Shown here one piece after another: positions 63,365-64,000 of a stretch of DNA of 64,000 bases (position 1 is its first letter; each line of letters begins with the position of its first letter). The stretch spans positions 744,001 through 808,000 of the forward strand of contig JAWRYS010000684.1 in NCBI GenBank assembly GCA_034769895.1, read 5' to 3'. The notes beneath the pieces are model-generated. The model made no database searches, was not told the origin of the DNA, and was given only the letters and a program-made list of their open reading frames with translations. Source of the stretch: Magicicada septendecula (lineage: Eukaryota; Arthropoda; Insecta; Hemiptera; Cicadidae). Both the position numbers and the translations under genes were made by a program.

Positions 63365-64000
63365 CATTCGTGAAATTCCCTTTATCTCGTTTCTTAATAC
63401 GCTAACTTAGATTTTAATTCTTAATACTAATTTCCGTAACTCACAATATCGTGGCCCGACTGACATCGGCTTACTCTAACTACATCAGTTAGCTTTCAGC
63501 ACTCTCTAATGATTACCTTGGCACACTCTAACTATATCAGTTAGCTTTCTGCACCATAATTACCCTTTTCAGTCGGCGCCGTTGTGACTATGTTACGTTA
63601 CATATATAATTCTTAATTACCTCTAATATAACCTAAAGCGGATCCCATACTCCACTTTAGATTATTTGTAATCCTAATTTCTTACGCTACTGAGAGAAGC
63701 GGAATTTCAGGAAGATAATTTTTATTTACTTTTAACTACCATCAGTTACAAACTATGCGAGGGGACACACTTTACACAGGTGCATTGTATTATACACGCG
63801 GTGGTTTACTTCGGTACCAGTACATAACAATAGGGGGAGGGTGGCTGCTTACTACATTTCTCAACACGCTTTATTGTTCTCGAACAGGCCACGACCGGTT
63901 GTTTACACTATTCAACCACACTTTTATTATTATTTTCTTTTTGGTCTCTTTCTAAGAAACTTACCTTTTTCTTTATTTATTTATTATTTACTTTGGGGGA
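63365..64000 (+). repeat. Unit 19, first 636 bp only
   Basis: Continues the 28.25-kb correspondence: it has CCATAATTACCC, TCAGGAAGAT, TTATTTGTAATCC and GGTACCAGTACAT like unit 11. It differs from unit 11 at its last bases (TTTGGGGGA rather than TTTGAGGGA). It is cut by the window end. Confidence 0.93.

Larger units (their letters stand above)
1..64000. repeat. Macrosatellite array, 3.5-kb unit, 18 complete copies plus a partial one
   Basis: The same 3.5-kb sequence recurs head to tail from the first to the last base. Unit starts, taken at CATTCGTGAAATTCCC, are 1, 3515, 7026, 10537, 14050, 17560, 21074, 24581, 28064, 31585, 35113, 38651, 42190, 45723, 49255, 52787, 56314, 59834 and 63365. All units have the same orientation and no spacer or inserted element separates them. 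Differences are scattered single-base changes, T-run length changes and a few indels of 2, 6, 23 and 43 bp. The phase is arbitrary because neither array edge is in the window. Long units with internal promoter-like and splice-like signals fit a macrosatellite or an amplified non-coding gene better than a simple satellite. The family is not one I recognise. Confidence 0.98.
54550..64000. repeat. Higher-order repeat, second copy of the eight-unit block (truncated by window end)
   Basis: Right part of unit 16, units 17 and 18, and the start of unit 19 repeat the right part of unit 8, units 9, 10 and the start of 11. The agreement is interrupted near 59620-59670 and 61620-61855 by sequence of other subtypes, consistent with later conversion. 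Confidence 0.78.

Noticed and set aside
1..64000. LTR or DNA transposon, or a viral repeat, as the source of the unit
   Set aside because: No terminal direct or inverted repeats at unit junctions, no target-site duplications and no reverse transcriptase, integrase, transposase or capsid-like frame in any unit.
1..64000. rRNA, 5S, histone or CRISPR cluster
   Set aside because: No conserved rRNA segments, 5S boxes, histone frames or spaced short direct repeats are visible. The unit is too long and complex for a CRISPR repeat and the spacers would be identical.

Overview
The whole 64 kb window is one uninterrupted head-to-tail array of a long satellite, a macrosatellite with a unit of about 3.5 kb. 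Taking the recurring CATTCGTGAAATTCCC as an arbitrary phase, there are 18 complete units (3483 to 3539 bp) and a partial nineteenth. Neither end of the array lies in the window and no unique or foreign sequence interrupts it. The DNA is AT-rich (about one third GC by eye), with T-runs, TATA boxes, eukaryote-like splice signals and no ribosome-binding sites or bacterial gene layout, so the source is almost certainly a nuclear genome. CpG does not look strongly depleted. I cannot name the organism, and I recognise no known protein-coding gene, rRNA, snRNA or transposon.

The units fall into two families that differ by diagnostic indels. Family A (units 1-7, 9 and 17) lacks a 43-bp segment and has GAGAGGGGAC. 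Family B (units 10-16 and 18, with unit 19 matching as far as it goes) has that segment, and most members have GAGGGGAC. Unit 8 is a composite, A on the left and B on the right. Two higher-order periods are visible. Units 2-7 alternate between two types as three 7.02-kb dimers. From about 26.3 kb the array repeats with an offset of about 28.25 kb, eight units, so 8/9/10/11 correspond to 16/17/18/19. Short tracts that break this pattern look like gene conversion.

Every unit carries the same sub-elements in the same order (unit 1 coordinates): twin dyads (109-190), a GC palindrome (210-217), an AT-rich stretch, a TATA box (822-829), a variable region with short ORFs, a candidate 3' splice site made of a branch-point-like CTAAC/CTAAT and a T-tract of 11 to 29 T (1191-1214), an AATAAA (1492-1497), a 15-bp direct repeat (1563-1607), a segment beginning exactly like eukaryotic initiator tRNA (1721-1734), two perfect palindromes (2028-2063), a nearly invariant GC-rich block (2304-2555) containing a hairpin and a strong 5' splice-site match, a second GC-rich island with three hairpins, two of them mutually exclusive (2835-2928), two candidate 3' splice sites (3010, 3071), and a 47-codon ATG frame open in all 18 complete copies (3380-3523).

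The most economical reading is an amplified, probably transcribed, non-coding repeat: a promoter-like start, intron-like signals and two structured GC-rich islands that vary less than the AT-rich sequence around them. That is an inference from sequence alone; no transcript evidence is available here. The short ORFs behave like neutral open frames: several start only at TTG or GTG, some read through the variable T-tract, and their differences show no excess of silent changes.
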